The notes beneath the pieces are model-generated. The model had not been told where the DNA came from and made no database searches. It was given only the letters and a program-made list of their open reading frames with translations. Shown here in pieces: positions 61,192 through 64,000 of a stretch of 64,000 nucleotides of DNA. Each line of letters begins with the position of its first letter. Position 1 is the stretch's first letter. Source of the stretch: an uncultured bacterium (lineage in GTDB: Bacteria; Verrucomicrobiota; Kiritimatiellia; CAIKKV01; CAITUY01). Location: the NCBI GenBank assembly GCA_903895695.1, contig CAITUY010000054.1, forward strand, positions 1 through 64,000, in the 5' to 3' direction. The position numbers and the translations under genes are program-made.

Positions 61192-63248
61192 AAATCGCCC
61201 TTCTTGGAGATGATACTCAATATCTCGTCCACCTTGCCTGCCCACGACTCTCCCGCCATGCCGGCGCTCACCGCCCGGCGTTCGTCAGCCGACAGCGGAC
61301 GCTCCACCAATCCGGCCACCATCCTCACGAATGCGTCATGATCCTCGGCGACGAACACACCTTGCCTTCGGCCATCTTCCATCTCCAACCTACAACCTTC
61401 AACGGCTTTCACTTCCGGCAATGCCGTGGAAACGACCGGACAGCCTCCCGACAGCATCTCCCTCAGCTTGATGGGATTGACCGCCCGGGTCAAGTCATTC
61501 ACAACGAACGGAATAATGCCGACCGTAAAGCGGGCCAGATAGCCGGGAAGATCGCGGAAGGGGCGGGCGCCCAAGACGTGAACATTGCGAACACCGCTCA
61601 AGGCTGTCACATCCACGTCGGCCTTGCCGATCAATACGAGCTGCGCCCCGGGGACCTCGCGGGCCAGTCGCAGCAGCAAGGCCTGGTCCACCCATTCCGA
61701 CAGCAGGCCGAAGAAACCGATGATCGGCCCGGATGGGAGGTCGCAGGTGGAAGGTGGAAGGTGGACGGTCGAGGATGGAAGCACATCCACTTGAGCGTTG
61801 GACGTTGGACGTTGAGCGTTGGGCGTTGTGTCTTTCCTATGGTCGGCGGTCAACCCTTCTCCTCCACCCTCCACCTTCCACCCTCCACCTTCCACCGCCT
61901 TCCTGAAGTGCTCGTAGTCCACCCCGTGCGTGACCAGGCGCGTGTTCGGATTCCAGCGCAAGCAGCGGGTCCGCAGCTCCGAGGCCGAGGCGATCACGAC
62001 GTCGGCATACTCGCAACACCGCCGGTCCATTTCCGCCATGACTGCCGAGTCGTACATCTTGAACGCATCCCAGCGGTCGACACAGTGATAGACGACTTGC
62101 GCCCCGCCCCCCCTTCCCCACCACCGCATCACGCCTGCCAGCACCGGCACGTAGTTGATCAGGACCGGGTCTTTGAAGCCAAGCAAGCGACACCACACGC
62201 GGGCCGACCAGGCGCCAATAAGACCGTTCAACCAGCGAACGAATCGGTACCTGGGCAGCGGAATGAAAAGGGGAGAGAGGACCCAAATCAATTGAAGATT
62301 GAAAGTTGAAGATTGAGGATTATCGGATGGTTGACTCAGATCCCGTCTCCCCACCCTCCACCCTCCGCCCTCCACCTTCCTGGCGCCACGCAACGCCGCC
62401 AGTACCATCCGCGCCATGCGCGATCGATCCGGGCCCGAACCGACGCTCGGCGCGCGCATGCCGGCGCCCTCGACCCATAACACGCGATGCCCGCGCCGGG
62501 CCAGTTCGAGCGCAATGCGATGCTTGCTCGTGGGATTATCCATGCCCGAGCCCCACGCATTGGCCACCATGACAAAATCTTTCACGCCTTCCGTCCCGTC
62601 CGCGTCGGCGGCGCGATGCAGCCGGCAATGAACGATCGCGCCGGCCACGACGACCACCCTGAGCGTGCCACACCGCTCGAACCCGGCCTTGACGATGCCA
62701 CGCCGCGAAGCCGCATTGTCCGGGGTCGTGTCGATATAGGGAACCAACCCTTCACGCGCGGCATCCCGGCACATCGCCCGAAGCAGGGCCGGGTATATGC
62801 CCCTGCCCCGGTACGCCTCGCGAACCTGAAAGCCGCCCAGGTAACAGGCGCGGCTGCCGAGTCCCGCTTTTCGCAAAAGGTAACTCACGCGGAACAGCCA
62901 GCCGGCCCCCACCGGCACGCCGTCCCAGTAGGCGATGTAGCAAACCGCGCCCCGCGCGAACAGATGGAGATCATCCGCCGCTCCGCTGGCCCGCAAGTCC
63001 GCCGCGCAGCGTTCCCGGTCGTCAGCCGTTACGCAGGCAATCGTGAGCGCCGCCGGTTCAACGGCACCCGGGGGCGTGCCGGGCATGACATAGACGACCG
63101 AGGTGGAGCGCCGGAACCCACGGCGCGCAAGACCCGCGAGGGTACGCCGGACGCCCTCGTGACGCATGGCCTCCACGGCCTCGCGCGCCGCCCGGGCCAC
63201 CCGCCGCCCGAAACCGGCCGGTTGGCCCTGATTCGATTCGCCGCTCAC
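61188..63248 (-). CDS. GNAT acetyltransferase fused to GT4-type glycosyltransferase
   Basis: This is a 686-residue protein starting at a GTG coupled to the preceding stop (GTGA). Residues about 65-215 are a GNAT domain, with the acetyl-CoA loop in YRGRGIYPALLRAM and the following DTTPDNAASRRGIVKAGF. Residues about 230-680 are a GT-B glycosyltransferase with GPIIGFFGLLSEW, QLVLIGKADVD, and IIPFVVNDLTRAVNPIKLRE toward the end. Three segments (near 290-320, 450-500 and 616-625) are coded by 7-nt repeats and would be inserted loops. The protein probably transfers and acylates a sugar in the surface-polysaccharide pathway. Confidence 0.75.
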   Translation of the reverse strand: MSGESNQGQPAGFGRRVARAAREAVEAMRHEGVRRTLAGLARRGFRRSTSVVYVMPGTPPGAVEPAALTIACVTADDRERCAADLRASGAADDLHLFARGAVCYIAYWDGVPVGAGWLFRVSYLLRKAGLGSRACYLGGFQVREAYRGRGIYPALLRAMCRDAAREGLVPYIDTTPDNAASRRGIVKAGFERCGTLRVVVVAGAIVHCRLHRAADADGTEGVKDFVMVANAWGSGMDNPTSKHRIALELARRGHRVLWVEGAGMRAPSVGSGPDRSRMARMVLAALRGARKVEGGGWRVGRRDLSQPSDNPQSSTFNLQLIWVLSPLFIPLPRYRFVRWLNGLIGAWSARVWCRLLGFKDPVLINYVPVLAGVMRWWGRGGGAQVVYHCVDRWDAFKMYDSAVMAEMDRRCCEYADVVIASASELRTRCLRWNPNTRLVTHGVDYEHFRKAVEGGGWKVEGGGEGLTADHRKDTTPNAQRPTSNAQVDVLPSSTVHLPPSTCDLPSGPIIGFFGLLSEWVDQALLLRLAREVPGAQLVLIGKADVDVTALSGVRNVHVLGARPFRDLPGYLARFTVGIIPFVVNDLTRAVNPIKLREMLSGGCPVVSTALPEVKAVEGCRLEMEDGRRQGVFVAEDHDAFVRMVAGLVERPLSADERRAVSAGMAGESWAGKVDEILSIISKKGDL
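61374..61401. repeat. 7-nt repeat array in the GNAT-GT gene
   Basis: ATCTTCC, ATCTCCA, ACCTACA and ACCTTCA follow in register. Confidence 0.65.
61745..61895. repeat. Three 7-nt repeat arrays in the GNAT-GT gene
   Basis: Array one (61745-61779) is built from AGGTGGA, array two (61791-61825) from TTGGACG/TTGAGCG, and array three (61861-61895) from CCTCCAC/CTTCCAC. Arrays one and three are complementary and could fold together. They keep the reading frame. Confidence 0.85.
62291..62378. repeat. Two 7-nt repeat arrays in the GNAT-GT gene
   Basis: Array one (62291-62318) is ATTGAAG, ATTGAAA, GTTGAAG, ATTGAGG. Array two (62351-62378) is CCACCCT, CCACCCT, CCGCCCT, CCACCTT. They lie near the start of the glycosyltransferase part. 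Confidence 0.85.
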
Positions 63249-64000
63249 TGTCCCGACCTCCGCTTGGCGCGCCTGACCAACCAGGCCTTGACTCCGGCAT
63301 GATCGAGCGTCCAGCGCGCCGCACGATCGACACTCGTGACCAGCCCGTAGCCCGCCAATAACGAATGCAATGCCGTCGTCCGCCGCACGACCAGGATGCG
63401 CGTGGAAGAACCGACGTCGGGCGCAAAGTGTTTTTTGTAGCCGGCCTCACCGCTCCCGAAGTCGACTGTCAGGTCCTGTCCTTCGGCGGCCAGCCGCTCC
63501 ATAACTCGCGAGAGAAGAACCGTGCCGGGGCTGAAGCCCGCCATTTCCTGGGCGTAGCCGATCTGGTGCAGACAGAGAACGCCGTGCCCCTGGTACCCCA
63601 GCAGGAAGACCACGGCGGTCCCGCCCGCGGTAAGCAGGAAACTACGCACGAGGCCCGCGCGGGCCAGCGGCATCTGGGCGTCCAGGTCCATGCGATACCC
63701 CAGCCACACGGACTGCCAGGCCCGGTTCATCAAGGTCTCGATCGGGGTCCGTTGCTCGTTCAACTCGGCCTCGGTCCGCAACTCGACCAGCCTGACCTCG
63801 CCATGCCGGGCCGCCAGCGCACGTTCGTAACGCTCCACCCGGCGTCGGGTGGAGCGCGAACGGGCAGGCCCCGCTTCGCCGGCCCGGAGCCGCGCGTAGG
63901 AATGGGGCTGTCGCGCCTGCAGCACCCGGGCGAAACAATCCGGATGGCCGCGGGTGCTCTCCAGCACCAGCCGCGAGCGTTCGCCTTCGGCGACGTGGTC
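63245..64000 (-). CDS. GNAT/FemAB-like acyltransferase (cut by window edge)
   Basis: The frame stays open to the window end, so the true start lies outside. The visible 251 residues have a GNAT/FemAB (Acetyltransf_6-like) pattern: PLARAGLVRSFLLTAGGTAVVFLLGYQ, then LHQIGYAQEMAGFSPGTVLL and DFGSGEAGYKKHFAPD near the end. Such proteins recur beside polysaccharide glycosyltransferases and exosortase-linked clusters. The stop is coupled to the next gene. Substrate unknown. Confidence 0.7.
   Translation of the reverse strand, partial: DHVAEGERSRLVLESTRGHPDCFARVLQARQPHSYARLRAGEAGPARSRSTRRRVERYERALAARHGEVRLVELRTEAELNEQRTPIETLMNRAWQSVWLGYRMDLDAQMPLARAGLVRSFLLTAGGTAVVFLLGYQGHGVLCLHQIGYAQEMAGFSPGTVLLSRVMERLAAEGQDLTVDFGSGEAGYKKHFAPDVGSSTRILVVRRTTALHSLLAGYGLVTSVDRAARWTLDHAGVKAWLVRRAKRRSGQ

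Overview
The window is GC-rich bacterial DNA. It carries a PEP-CTERM protein, many secreted LamG/Ca-binding-type proteins, a split type II secretion system (T2SS), an exopolysaccharide-type locus and dispersed 7-nt microsatellites. Together these suggest a Gram-negative member of the PVC group (Kiritimatiellota/Lentisphaerota-like) or a neighbouring phylum. This placement is inferred from gene content only.

Region 1 (1-9.9 kb) is an accessory region that ends at the 3' end of a tRNA-Thr(CGT) gene. It holds the tail of an IS110-type transposase, an HTH protein, an excisionase-like HTH protein, a CHC2/Toprim primase fused to a P-loop domain, a TubC_N-like small protein and two related NAERQR proteins that may be terminase-small-like. 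It also holds a Sel1/GYF membrane protein, a secreted coiled-coil protein and a RelE/ParE-type toxin-antitoxin pair. No integrase is visible. It reads as a decayed or partial integrative element or phage satellite.

Region 2 (9.9-15 kb) is housekeeping: holA (minus), then a coupled 7TM-HD hydrolase - ybeY - recO operon (plus), and a divergent YchF-like GTPase (minus). Region 3 (15-19.6 kb) is a three-gene operon of secreted proteins ending in a PEP-CTERM protein, with a good sigma70-like promoter and an intrinsic terminator.

Region 4 (19.6-47.5 kb, all minus) is the most unusual part. It is a tightly spaced run that starts with a 4189-residue secreted repeat protein, followed by a two-TM periplasmic protein and then an atypical F-type ATPase: alpha, alpha-like, a short epsilon, c, a b-delta fusion, gamma and beta. 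There is no subunit a. The second alpha-like subunit has Ile at the arginine-finger position. The run continues without a gap into T2SS genes gspE-F-G-I-J-K-L-M. The giant protein has LamG domains, about eleven Ig-like/Kre9-type repeats and about 900 residues in which [LMV]-T-N often recurs every ten residues.

Region 5 (47.9-58.2 kb, minus) holds the rest of the secretion system (ExeA-like ATPase, GspC-like, secretin). It is followed by a coiled-coil/TPR protein, a histidine kinase and an OmpR-type regulator, all probably from one promoter at 58.2 kb, then a carboxypeptidase-regulatory/thioredoxin-like protein and a lipoprotein. Region 6 (58.2-64 kb, minus) is a surface-polysaccharide locus: deacetylase-like protein, GT2, hexapeptide acetyltransferase, a GNAT-glycosyltransferase fusion and a partial GNAT/FemAB-like protein. 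From 50.4 to 62.4 kb the DNA is peppered with degenerate 7-nt tandem repeats, many inside these reading frames.
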